Of a DNA stretch of 64,000 bases, positions 24,901 through 35,389 are shown piece by piece. Numbering within the stretch: the first letter of the stretch is position 1; every line of letters begins with the position of its first letter. Origin of the DNA: Corbicula japonica (lineage: Eukaryota > Mollusca > Bivalvia > Venerida > Cyrenidae); NCBI GenBank assembly GCA_038501625.1, contig JAZAYU010000079.1, positions 1,550,001-1,614,000 of the forward strand, written 5' to 3'. The position numbers were made by a program, and so were the translations under genes. The notes under the pieces were generated by a model. It saw only the letters and a list, made by a program, of their open reading frames with translations. It searched no databases and was not told the DNA's origin.

Positions 24901-26728
24901 CCTCTATATTTTCAGATGAGGCTTACTCGGCTGCAGAGTTTGGTTTTCCGGCACCAGGTGGAGATATTGACGTTGAAATGACACAGGAGCATGTGAATAT
25001 AAAATGTCCATATACTGGCATGGAAATGGTTAACCCAATGCGTAACAAAATATGTGGCCACAACTATGACAAAGAGGGTATACAGCAGTACATTAAACAG
25101 AGGAAGAAAAAAGCAAGGTATCTAGAGCAAGTTGTAGATTTCGTTGAATTAAAAATGATAAACCACTGAGTATCACTTAATTTTGCGTGGACACATTTTT
25201 GGCAAACAAACCACAAATGCATATTCACATGGTCATGACACATGGTAACATAGTTAAAAATTTACTGGGGTTTAAATTTGCACAATTAGCGTAATATGAA
25301 ATATGTAAAATTTAGACCATTGCAAAATAAAATGATACCACAGTAAAAGATTTATTGAAAAGAATAGAATATTGAAATGTTGGCAAGAAGGCAGACCGGT
25401 TAGATTGACTGATGATGATCACTATTAACCATTTACTCCATATATGCACGATTTTGGCATGTGGGAACAGTATAGATCTAGATCAGCTGGCACATTCATG
25501 CCATCTGATCAGGATCTACACTGTTCACTTCTTGATCAGAAGTAACCTAGTGAATAAAAAAGCAAACACTGTAGATCCCGATCAGGCAGCATGGATGTGC
25601 CATTGATCTGAATCTACACTGTTTGCTAATTGATAACTGCTGTCGAGACATTCAGATGTCTGACTTGAAGGATAGCAAGGTTGGATTAAAGCTGGATGGC
25701 TCAAAACTAATATTCATTGAATTTTTAGTGGTTAGACAATAGAAATTTTATTCCTAGATTCTCATCCGGCCCGCCCCTCGAAAACCACTCAGTCCGAAAG
25801 TTTTTTATTTTGAACAATAATGTGAAAATCAAAATTTACATTACAAGTACGAATCGGTAGAGTACGAAAACGCAGTATGAAACATTTAAATGTGAATCGG
25901 CAATTCTTTATCGGCTAGACGCTTATTTATCTTTGTACTACACAAGGGTTGTTAGAAACTGTGAAAATCAAATAAAAAATAATACCTGCCCACCCGCTCC
26001 ATTTCTTCCCCAAATTTGGATGAGAATATATGAATTAATTTTCTATTGCCTTATTGATTGGATTATAAAAGGATTGCTTTCCTTTCCTCCATATATACGC
26101 ATTTTTACGCATGTGCAACCAGGGTAGATCAAGATCATGTGTTTTGATGTGACTAATTAAAGATTCTCAGAAGTCTCCCTATTCTCTCACTTCTCCCTAA
26201 TTCTCCATCAGGGAAAAGTCACTTCTCCCTAAAATTTTGTTCTAGGCCGATCCCTGAGCAGTATCAATATAAATTATGTATGCATTTGGGAGCAGAATGA
26301 CAGTGAAGACTCAAACAATTCTTTAACCCTTTCCTCCATATATACACCTTTTTATGCATGTGTGACCAGTGTAGATCCTGATCAGCCGGCACATCCATGC
26401 TGTCTGATCAGGATCTGCACTGGTCGTATTTTGGTAAGAAATAACCTAATGAATCAAAAGCAAACAGTTTAGATCCTGATCAGACGGCACAGAAGTGCAG
26501 GCTGATCTGGATCTAAACTTATCGCCCTTGCAATTAAGGTGTATCTATGGAGGAAAGGGTTAAGACTAATGCTCCTAGAAGTTTAAGAGGTTATCTCTTA
26601 TATTTAGATGTCCTCTGGGAGGATGTTCCAATGAAAAAGCCATAGAGATGTCAGACCTTGAAGAGAATAAAGAACTGAAAAGATACATAGAGAGGACGAA
26701 TAGAAAGGCAAAAAAAGACAAGAAATGA
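21975..26728 (+). CDS. NSMCE2: E3 SUMO-protein ligase NSE2 (SMC5/6 complex)
   Basis: NSE2/MMS21 is the SUMO ligase subunit of the SMC5/6 complex, which acts in the nucleus in recombinational DNA repair and chromosome maintenance. Five coding exons: 21975-22095, 22803 is not used; the second is 23803-23906, then 24380-24515, 24916-25117 and 26608-26728 (stop TGA). All junctions are GT-AG and in phase, giving 684 nt and 227 aa, close to vertebrate NSE2 (about 247 aa). Residues 1-120 are the helical, SMC5-binding half (for example VRMEQEIKHLQQAVDYVRQQ). The C-terminal SP-RING runs from about residue 150: KCPYTGMEMVNP, then KICGHNYDKE, then ARCPLGGCSNEKAI. Expected zinc ligands are C167, H169, C189 and C194, all present. 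The last exon completes the RING and a basic tail. No sign of damage. Intron 3 carries a minisatellite and intron 4 two MITE copies. Confidence 0.93.
22205..22602. repeat. Repeat with G-rich ends in NSMCE2 intron 1
   Basis: CAGTGTTTTTTTTCAC at the left and CATAAAAAAACACTG at the right form short inverted ends. Inside, GGGGGAAGGGGGTCACAG and GAGGGGGGAATGGGGCCC are related G-rich blocks. No ORF of note. Confidence 0.45.
23315..23740. repeat. CCAGGTTTTC inverted-repeat element, carrying a foldback copy
   Basis: AACCAGGTTTTCTTTTGAAAACCCTGG at the left is inverted as AAAGAAAACCTGGTTTTC at the right (near 23720). Within it, 23457-23600 is a full copy of the CAAATCTCAAG foldback family with arms AAGGTTATAAAACTGAG and CTCAGCTTTATAACCTT. 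It lies in NSMCE2 intron 1. Confidence 0.6.
24511..24850 (+). repeat. Minisatellite abutting the NSMCE2 exon 3 donor
   Basis: About six diverged units of 55-60 bp with the shared words CATCC...TAACCTAGCAAC, CAGTATTC and GTGAGTTATATG. The first unit starts inside the end of exon 3 (CATCCAGGTAACCTAGCAAC), so the array seems to have grown from the splice donor region. Confidence 0.65.
25424..25640. mobile_element. TTAA MITE copy in NSMCE2 intron 4
   Basis: Starts TTAACCATTTACTCCATATAT and contains both paired GATC blocks, for example GTATAGATCTAGATCAGC and GATCAGGATCTACACTG. The right end is decayed. Confidence 0.6.
26085..26145. repeat. TTAA MITE fragment
   Basis: CTTTCCTCCATATATACGCA and TTTTTACGCATGTGCAACCAG match the left 50 bp of the MITE family. 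The rest is missing. Confidence 0.55.
26323..26563. mobile_element. TTAA MITE, best-preserved copy (241 bp)
   Basis: Starts TTAACCCTTTCCTCCATA and ends TATGGAGGAAAGGGTTAA: perfect terminal inverted repeats inside a TTAA on both sides. The interior carries two pairs of GATCCTGATCAG/CTGATCAGGATC blocks. TTAA target sites suggest mobilisation by a piggyBac-like transposase encoded elsewhere. It lies in NSMCE2 intron 4, 44 bp before the final exon. Confidence 0.75.
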
Positions 26729-26804
26729 GGGGAAAGAAGAATAAAAATGAAGAGAAAGAAAAAGAACTAGGAATAAGATAAATACTTTTGTTTGTCCAAA
26801 CAGA

Positions 26805-26810
26805 AATAAA
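26805..26810 (+). promoter_or_regulatory. Polyadenylation signal of NSMCE2
   Basis: AATAAA about 77 bases after the stop codon. A second AATAAA at 26740-26745 lies only 12 bases after the stop and is less likely to be used alone. Confidence 0.5.
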
Positions 26811-26999
26811 GAAAGCTGCATAAAGATGCATTGACAGTGAATTCCAGCCAAAACGTAAACAAAACAGTACTGCTTTCAGGATTAGAAAACAATGTAGGCC
26901 TGATCACATTGGATTGATGCAAGCCTGGATCTTTACTGATTGCACAGTTAACATTTGTATTGTGAATACTTAATGGTTATTGTTGAGAATCTGTTGAAT

Positions 27000-27560
27000 G
27001 AACTTCCGATCAATGTCAAAGGCCAAGGTCAGAATAACCTTTAATTTTAAATTGGTTTCCAATGAATAACTGAAATTTGGCATGACCTAAAGTCATCAAA
27101 CTTGGTAAATAGTTTACTTATGGTTAGTTAGTTAATGACCTATTCTGTTTTAGAGTAAATAGGTCAAAGGTGATGTTCAGAGTGACCTTTAATTTAAAAT
27201 TGGTTTCCGATTAGTATTTGAAGAATGGTTAGACCTACAGTCATTAGTCTTATTTATTGCTTATAGTCTCCAGATAACATCTTTTGCTTTAAGGGTCAAT
27301 AGGTTAAATATCAAGTTGAAAGTGACCTTTAATTGAAAATTGGTTTCCTATCATTAACTGAAGAACAGTTTGACCTACAATTAACAAACTTGGTAGGGAA
27401 ATTGGTCTTTTTGAGTAGGTTCACCCTATTATTTTGGAAATAAACAGTTTGAAGGTCAATGTCACTGTCACATTTAATAAAACAACAATAACTGAAGATT
27501 GGCATGACATACAGTCACCAAACTTGAAATGTTGATTGAAAATGGTCAGTTGAATAAGAT
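27000..27560. repeat. Degenerate tandem repeat of about 135 bp
   Basis: Four weak units share GTGACCTTTAAT, AAAATTGGTTTCC, AACTGAAGA and ACCTACAGTCA..AACTTGG. No coding function. Confidence 0.55.
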
Positions 27561-30013
27561 GATCAATGTTGTTGGGTGGGTCCGAAGGTTACAGCAATCC
27601 TTTTTTGAAAATTTTAATTTGATCAAAAACTTCAAAACTGTGTGATTAGTCATTATTTTAAGCATATATGAAAATGATACAAATCCTTGAATTTCGTTAT
27701 TTGTTCACACGTAATAAAGACATAAATTAAATTTGTTTCATTATTTGTAAAATATACTCCCTGTCAAACAGAAAAGTTACCACAAGCTGTAACTGATAAA
27801 TAAAAGATGAATGGCTTTATATGAATTTAAAGATTCACCTGAAAGAATTTAAAAATCAAACATTAGAATCCCGCTTCCGGAGTTGCCACCCTTAAGCCTG
27901 TTTCTGGTTTTCTGCAAAATTTCCGGACTTTTGTCTGCTTAAACATTTTCAAACTTTGACCAACTTAAAACAGTGGGGAGTGTCATGATATTAAATAAAC
28001 ATTGGAAACTTTCAGTTTCATTGTAAATTAAATTTTCTGTGATGTGAAGAAAAAGTAAGACAGCCTTAAACATGTTTTCTCATTGGCAGCTGCTGTAATG
28101 CAGTTTTGTTGCAGCGGAAAAAGCCCAATAAAACGTCGAAATCACAAATATGTTCCAGTGCCACTGTCATGCCGAATGGTTTCACTTTCACCATTGTAAA
28201 AGCTACGGTAAAGGTGGTAACTTTCTATCGACTGTTTATGGGTTATAAGACTCGCAAGTTCAAGTACAGAACGAGATTGATATGATCTTGTTATCGTACC
28301 TTCAAGTTCGCATTGTCTTAATTTCTCTAGGATAGGTCAGCGCCCCTGGTCATGTCAGAAAAATCGAACAATATATGTGGGCATTCCATAACGTCCGCTG
28401 TATCTTTCTGTTGGCAGATTTTGCTGTGGCAATGACATTGAACCTGTCGAGTACACAAACTGTTGAACTTGTCAAGTACACTAACATATACCCGATTTCT
28501 TGCTTCCATATACATGACTTATTACCATAAAACATGTCCTGTTAATCACTGACTGCTGAATTAGAACTCCTCTGTATGGTCTCTCTGATTTATACGAGTT
28601 CCTATACATAGGCTATGAAAATGTCTTCACAGATGCCATATGAAGCAAACGATGAATATTTTATGAAAAAAGGCCAGGCTAACTATTCTCAACAAAAATA
28701 AAAAAGTATCCACTTTCCAGTCTTAAATTTTGTAAAATTTGAAAATGAAAACTTAAAATTCTATTTGTGAACAAATTTGCATTTCTGTTATCATTGCAAA
28801 GAGATAAAGGTTAAGAGATATATAGAAAATATAGTTCTCTTCCCTTTGTTATAATTAAGGTTTCAGGATAAAGTCAGTGATTTTTTAAAGTGTTCAGATT
28901 TATTTGAATTAAATCAATTTTCTCAATAAACTCACAAAACATTAATTAATAAAACAACTAGTCCTTGATAAACAACGCTGAAAATTCCAACCATTTCTAA
29001 TTACCTACCTTTAAATTGGATATGTAGTGTTTTGTAATCCATTATTAATTGTTATTTGACTGACAGTTGCTCAGGTCTTGGTGTGAAAGTGAATGTTCAT
29101 GAACAATTAAACTTGAAAACAACTGAGATTAACTAACAAAACACCATTCAAAGCGTACCTGATTAAATGAAAATATATAAATTAGAATAAAAGCATAAAA
29201 AGTGGATAGTTTTTATTGTTGTTCAGTATATAATACATCGCCAAACGTGTCCTGGATATTCCTCGACAGCATCAAATTCGAATAAATGAAACAAATTGGG
29301 AAGTTAAAAAACAGGAGTTTAGCATGATATCCAATTTATCGATACAGCCACCAGATCAACTGCAGCAAATTTCGAAACTCTCATTATGCCTGTAGTTCGA
29401 CCACTAAACTGTGTACTTGTTATATCTTTTTGGTTGCACGACGTTGGCAGGAGGTAAAAGTATTGTATTAACGAAAGCATGAATGTTTCTAATTAAATCT
29501 TATAAAACTTGATGTTTTTATGTTATCGTGCTCATGTGTTTATGAAATGGCGGGTACTCGGGTTTTGAAATCTTCTTAACTTACATGTCAACTAGGCTTG
29601 ATCTTTTGTGTGATTGATAGAAAGACAAGAATTTAGCGTCTGTCGGATCAGAGAAGCTTATGCTCACCCCAGGTTTAACCTTGGCATTTTCACAGAATTA
29701 AACCAATAATGTTATTTTTTCTTTCTTGGTTTCTTGGATTAGGATTTTATGGTTATTTTGAAGGATATTAAATGCACTTACAGGAATCCTATTCATCCAC
29801 GTGTTTATTTCTTAATATCCAGAAATAGCCATAACCTTGATTTATTTAAGAACTCAAATGGCTTCATGATTCAAATGAAATACGAATGTAATACACATAA
29901 ATTGCCAATCACGTTCAATTTAAATGACAGCTGTCTGCGATGACAGAGACAAGAATTAACGTAATAAGAAGAGAAATGGGCGATAATTAGAAGATACGCG
30001 ATTAGCTCCTTTT
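27561..30013. other. No gene found
   Basis: AT-rich sequence with only short chance ORFs on both strands. I could not support any exon, RNA gene or repeat boundary. Confidence 0.4.
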
Positions 30014-30977
30014 TTCGGCGTTAGCTGTCTAAGGTCACTTTTGACCTAGTTTTTCGACCAATGAAATGTTGTAAATAATACTCGTATTCTCTTATTATGC
30101 AGAGGGAAAATGAAATAAACTATTTCGATTGGTAGCTATTTACACCAGAGAGGCATCTAGCAGGGTGGAGAGGTATCTAGTGGGATTTTTATTATTATGC
30201 AGCGGAAAAATCAAATAGATTAATTCGATTGGTTGTTAGCGGGTGTTGTATTGGAGGAAAAATATATTTACGATTTAAGTAACCAGTTAAGTCAATATTG
30301 ATGGCTTAAATACAATATTATATGGAATATTCTTGGGTGTCAGGTAAACACTTGCATACAATACACAGTGTAAAACGAAAGAGAAGTGTAGATATTCCTA
30401 GTTCTTACTGGTTCCTTTCTAGTTCCTTTGATACTGATTGTTAATTTCAAGTACGAAATACAAGTTTACTGTAGTGTAGTGGCTAACACTCTCGCCTCTC
30501 AAGCGGAGGCCCCGGGTTCAATACTCAGGACGGACACTTTTTTTAAAGTTAATATACTTAAAAGTTGGTAGATTTCGCTCTTGTAACAGGCTGTTATTAT
30601 TTATATTTATTAAATTTCAAGGACATGTATTCATCTTGAATTCTCACTCTACACGAGGTATTTTATTGAAACTGAATATTTTGCTTCAGTATCTTTAATC
30701 GACTTGTTATCACTGTATGAAATTGTTGCAACAGCTTCAACATTTTTTTTGAAAGACACTTTCAATAAATTTATGAGTTGTCATGATTCGGTCGCTTAAT
30801 CTCTAAGTCATACTAAGAAGGCAGGGAGGGTTCGTCGACAGCTATAACAAATAAAATAAAATAACTAAACTGTGTCTGCTTTGCCTCTCTGTATTTCTTT
30901 CTTTCTTATATACATTGTATATATAAATCTTTTCCATCAACGCCGTTTATCTTTTTTAAAGATATTTCTTGTTATTA
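30014..30977 (+). mobile_element. 0.96-kb dispersed element, copy 1
   Basis: Almost the same sequence as 54742-55703 in inverted orientation. The match runs from TTCGGCGTTAGCTGTCTAAG to GATATTTCTTGTTATTA. No terminal inverted repeats and no ORF. It contains a tRNA-like segment at about 30473-30540. Near-identity of copies 24 kb apart suggests recent transposition or duplication. Confidence 0.7.
30473..30540 (+). repeat. tRNA-Glu-like segment (not a functional tRNA)
   Basis: GTGTAGTGGCTAACACTC and GGGTTCAATAC resemble A and B boxes, and the anticodon-loop position reads CTC. The 5' side does not pair with the 3' GGACGGAC, so there is no acceptor stem. It is probably the tRNA-derived promoter of the surrounding element. 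Confidence 0.5.
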
Positions 30978-31155
30978 ATGGGATAACCAAAGCTCAGGAG
31001 AATATTTGATGGCAAAGACCTCCTAAATACAAATTATACAGGGTTTCTTATGGACTGACCGCATTTTAAGCATTTTATTATTTATACTATCTTTCTCCAA
31101 TGAACGACATAAATAAAAATGATGATAAGAGTTTTCACAGTTACTGTGGTACAAC

Positions 31156-31250
31156 GCCCACGATCATAAAACTAAGATTCAAGACCAGTCTCAGGATCAG
31201 ATGCTTGAGATCTGAGACTGGTCTCCAGATCTAGTTCTATGATCTTTGGA
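31156..31250. repeat. Foldback element copy, short
   Basis: Arms CGATCATAAAACTAAGATT and ATCTAGTTCTATGATC with core CAGATGCTTGAGATCTGAG. Confidence 0.7.
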
Positions 31251-32687
31251 CACTGCAGCAATGAATGCTTGTTTCAAAAGATCCTGAATAGCTACGATCC
31301 TCTGGAAATCACGAAATGACGAAACCGTCTCAGTTTGGCAGAGAAGAGAAGAATATGTACCGCTACAGAACGATGCTGTTGGTCCTCCCGAGCAACGGGT
31401 CTAGTTATTGGTAAACAGTGAACTAGAAAGAATCCTTAAGAAGCGCAAATAAGTATACTCTATTCCAAAAGAATGCGTGCACTTTGAGCGATGGGTAAAT
31501 AGTGAATTTGAAAGAATGCGAAACGAGCCAAAATAAGTACAATTGGACGTCATTTTTTGTTTAAAATGAAATATAAATTGACATTCAAAATTTTCGAAGT
31601 ACATAGTTATATGGATTAATTGTTACTTACTACCGTATGTATTCGTCCGTATGTATGGGTTTACTAACATAATAAATTAAGATTTGAACAATGCATCAAC
31701 TTCGTTTATTATCTCAATGACTTTAACATTGATAATGACTCGTTCTAAACATCTAAAAGATTTATCCTTGTTAACGCAGTGACATCGGAGGAGGTACATC
31801 CCCTTAATCTCTTCTCCAAGTGGCACAAGGTCCTCCCGACGCTAAAATCGCGTATCCGTCTCTCAAGACCACAGTACCTACCCTCTCTGGTATCTTAAGT
31901 CAGAGCTTTCGAACCGCGAATATTATTTAGAAGGTCCAAAAGCATTTGCTCCACTCTGCGACAATTTGCAGGAATGCTCGCTGATTTCCGATCAGAACCC
32001 GGAGCCAATCAAGTTCTCCCTACTGCACACATATATAGTATTACACCAGTTTGATATTTCGCTCAAGATAAACAGACTACCCACTCAATTCGTTCACAAT
32101 TTATATTGTTATATGGTGAGGTAATTTTTAATTTAGCCAACAAAGAATGAAAGTAGACTTAACATGCCCCTGTACTTTAATTAAAGGAAATATGTTAACT
32201 TCTGCTAAATGATTTACGGAGGATTTTTCGGAGGATATAATAAAGACATTGTAACGCTTTCTAGAATAGCATAATTATGATTTATTTCTCGGTGAATCAG
32301 CTCCGAATCCAGACGACACAATCAATAGATGAGAAATGCAGAAAAAGATGAAGATTGGATTATAAAAAAGAATTGAATTTCATATTTATGCCTTTATCGA
32401 TATATGAACTATTAGAATTTTAAAACTAATTATAACTTTTACAACAAGTATATCCTTGTTATTATTTGTTCTTTGTCAAAGTTAAGATATCCGCCTTATA
32501 ACTACGAATCATTAAAAACTTTATTAAAAAGAACATAAATGTCTAACAGATTGCATCATAAATGACAAATGAAGCTGTTTTGATAGCCTCAGCAATGCCT
32601 TTACAATACCTCCCGGTCTTTCCTCTATCCCTCTGATGGTCATCTCTATCACTCTGAAAACCTTCCGCAATCCCTTATAGTACATTA

Positions 32688-32690
<3 letters not shown>
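31251..32690. other. No confirmed gene; possible promoter near 32030
   Basis: 31780-32050 is less AT-rich than its surroundings. It ends in ACATATATAGTATTACACC, a possible TATA box, with ATG/GTGAGG about 85 bases later. This could be a promoter and short 5' exon, but nothing downstream supports it. Confidence 0.25.

Positions 32691-32736
<46 letters not shown>
32691..32736. repeat. (ATT)n microsatellite
   Basis: About 15 perfect ATT units. They create a poly-Asn stretch in an antisense frame. Confidence 0.95.
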
Positions 32737-32934
32737 CACGAAAGAGCTATTCAAAGCTCAATAAAAGAAATAAAAGTCAACCATTTTATTTGTATGCATT
32801 TGACTGCGTCATTTCACCATTGATGATAAGATAACCTGATTAAGAAAACGTGAAGTGGGTGTACTGGCAAACCCTTTTTGACGCCACAGTGAGGAAATTC
32901 GCTAGTGACATCGAATTGCTATTTCTTTTTGTCA

Positions 32935-33250
32935 GTGTAAGGAGCTATGTTCTCTTGTCGATGGAAATAGTTCTATTCTCTTGTTAGTGTAAGAAGCTCT
33001 ATTTTTCATTGCCGTGTAAGGAGCTCTATTTGCTTGGCAGTCTTAGGGGCAGTAAAATGAGCTTTATTCTCTTGTAAGTGTTAGAAGCTCTATTTTCATT
33101 GCCGTGTAAGGAGTTCTATTTTCTTGGCAGTCTTAGGAGCTCTATTTTTTCTGAGGAGCTCTGTTTTCATGGGAGTCTAAGGAGCTCTATTTCATTGTGT
33201 AAGGAGTTAATTTTATTGAACAGTGTAAAGAGCTCCTGTATTATTTTGAA
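32935..33250 (+). repeat. Degenerate minisatellite of GAGCTCTATTTTC units
   Basis: Irregular units of about 30-45 bp built on AAGGAGCTCTATTTTCTTG, often followed by GCAGTSTAAG. The open frame across it is a repeat artefact. Confidence 0.65.
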
Positions 33251-34598
33251 AGTATTAGTTGTCCTTCTAAATGGCAGTGTCGGGAACTTGGCAGTGAGTG
33301 GTAACATTGGGATGCTTTAATTCTTTCTTGTAGATTTGTAGATAAATACCCCGCCATAATAGCTCGCCGAAAAAGACCGCCAATTAGGTCAACAAATTCA
33401 TTTTTGTCATTAAATAATTTCTATGACGAACTGCTCTGTGTCAAGCCAACAAACCCATTAATCATTTTGATCTGTTACGATTTTCGACGTAATTTCTTTC
33501 AGGAAAAGACATTTCCGGGTTTATTCTCTGTCACGAATGTCATTGTGATTTTTTCACCAATGGACCTGCGCAGACTTTCCCATAAACGAAGTTGATAAAT
33601 AAATAATGGATTTCCATAACGATACATTTCAATTACCATAATAACAAGATGCCTTTTGGCAACACATCGAGCCCGCTTTCACGTGACTTTTGACCCCTTC
33701 TGACCAATGTCCTTGAGATGGCAGCCTGGTGTTCGCGCGCGACGCTTTGTCTCACTGAGGTAAACATTCATGCCAAATATAATCAAGATTGCTCAATGCT
33801 AGGTAAAGTTATGTCTCGCAGAAATCCAGACGGACGCACTCAAATAGACCGAACCGCCTTTGTGCCAATAAAGTCGAGCTCAACGCAAGTAGGCTCGACA
33901 AAAAGTCTCCAAATAAACGGCACAAAAACGTGTATTTTCACACAATTTTATCTACATGTACTTGTTACAAACCCCCTAACCTCTCTTGGGTTGGGACTCA
34001 AAATTGATGATCATTCAGTAATAAATTAACGTAAATATAATGATTGACCAATAATTAGTCCAGAAAACTACCAACAACTTCAGTTCGAATTTTAATAAAA
34101 ACAATATCAATAAAATAATAATCGTTATGATAATCATACCATAAATTTACAACAATATTCAATGAACCATCAAATCGTACAGGTTCACAAATTCTAACCA
34201 GATGCATCCAAGCAGTCTTTACATTGGATGCACTGCACACGTCTATATGAATGTACTCAAAATAGGCTTAGTATCACCCGGCGGATAAATTAACCTGTAT
34301 AATATTGCCGGATAGCAGGAAAGCACGTACTAATTTATGTCTGGTGTATGACCCAGCAGGACAACAGTCGAGAGTTTCATGCGCAAAGTACGTGTATTCT
34401 GACGTGCACCAAGATCTTACACGACCTGAGAAAGCGGAATTCTGATTACAAACAAAATGATAATTTTCAATAATACGCACATTCAATGACTGTTTGTGAA
34501 TTCAACGTTTTATTTAAAACATATAAAATATATCATTTTATTATAAAATATTATCACATAAGCCAATATGATTAATGTCCTAGATCTAAGTGACGACG
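33251..34598. other. No confirmed gene
   Basis: At 33718 an ATG opens MAAWCSRATLCLTE before a GTAAAC donor, next to a CACGTGAC motif. This might be a first exon, but no partner was found. The rest shows only chance ORFs. Confidence 0.25.
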
Positions 34599-35389
34599 TT
34601 AAGGTATGACCATCCTAATGAATACCTATATCAGGAAGAGTATCCAAGGGAGGCAACTATAGTAGTAAATTAGCTTAGAGTTCTGTCATGCAAGAGGACC
34701 AGGGTTCAAATCCCACTGGAAGCTATTTTTTTTTGTAAGCCTAGAGCTTAAATAATTGGCATATTTCTTTTTTTTCCTGTGTAATTCTGTCATTGAATAT
34801 AAAATTCTCATGATTTAAACTAAAATAAGCAAAATAATCAAGATTAAAGGGGTTTTCGCTATCAGAATAGTGTTTATTCAAGTCATCAATTTGAAAATTT
34901 CTAAAACTGGACGGTAAACTTCTCTGAAATTTTGTTTAAATTTTGTTTAAGGTATATAGTTAAAAAATGGTAAATTTTTGTATATTGCACCAATCAGGAT
35001 TTTGCACAATTTTCATTAATTTAATCTCGTGAAATATAAAAAAATGCATTTTTTAAATTTATTTGGTCAAAAAATGTCATTTTAAGATAAATTCTGTATT
35101 TATATATTATATCTTAAATTGGTTTAGTAAAATATAACATATTTTGGATAAACTGTAAAATATTAGGGCTGAATTTATCAATAACAAAAAATTTTGTCAC
35201 CGATTAAAGAATTTGGATACTTTCACGTTTTTTCTCACTTTTTTTAAATAAAAAAAGCTAAAAATCTCAAAAACTACACGGTGAAAATCATTAAAATTTT
35301 GCATACAAGTCAGTGGTATGAAGCAGTTGATGAAAAAATAATCAGATGTTGGATTCTTAATAGTGCCCATTAGGATGGTCATACCTTAA
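34599..35389. mobile_element. TTAA-flanked element inserted at the gene A stop codon
   Basis: Left end TTAAGGTATGACCATCCTAA and right end, read inverted, TTAAGGTATGACCATCCTAATG are matching terminal inverted repeats, each bounded by TTAA. The right TTAA (35386-35389) overlaps the stop codon of the minus-strand monooxygenase, so the element forms the start of its 3' UTR. Near 34660-34720 there is a tRNA-like segment with B-box GGTTCAAATCC. No transposase. Distinct from the CCCTTTCCTCCATA family, but the same target preference. Confidence 0.7.

Noticed and set aside
30473..30540. Functional tRNA-Glu gene
   Set aside because: A and B boxes and an anticodon-like CTC are present, but the acceptor stem cannot pair, and the same segment is carried in a dispersed element.
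33718..34029. 103-codon plus-strand ORF
   Set aside because: Only the first 14 codons before a GTAAAC donor look plausible; the remainder has no protein-like pattern or recognised domain.
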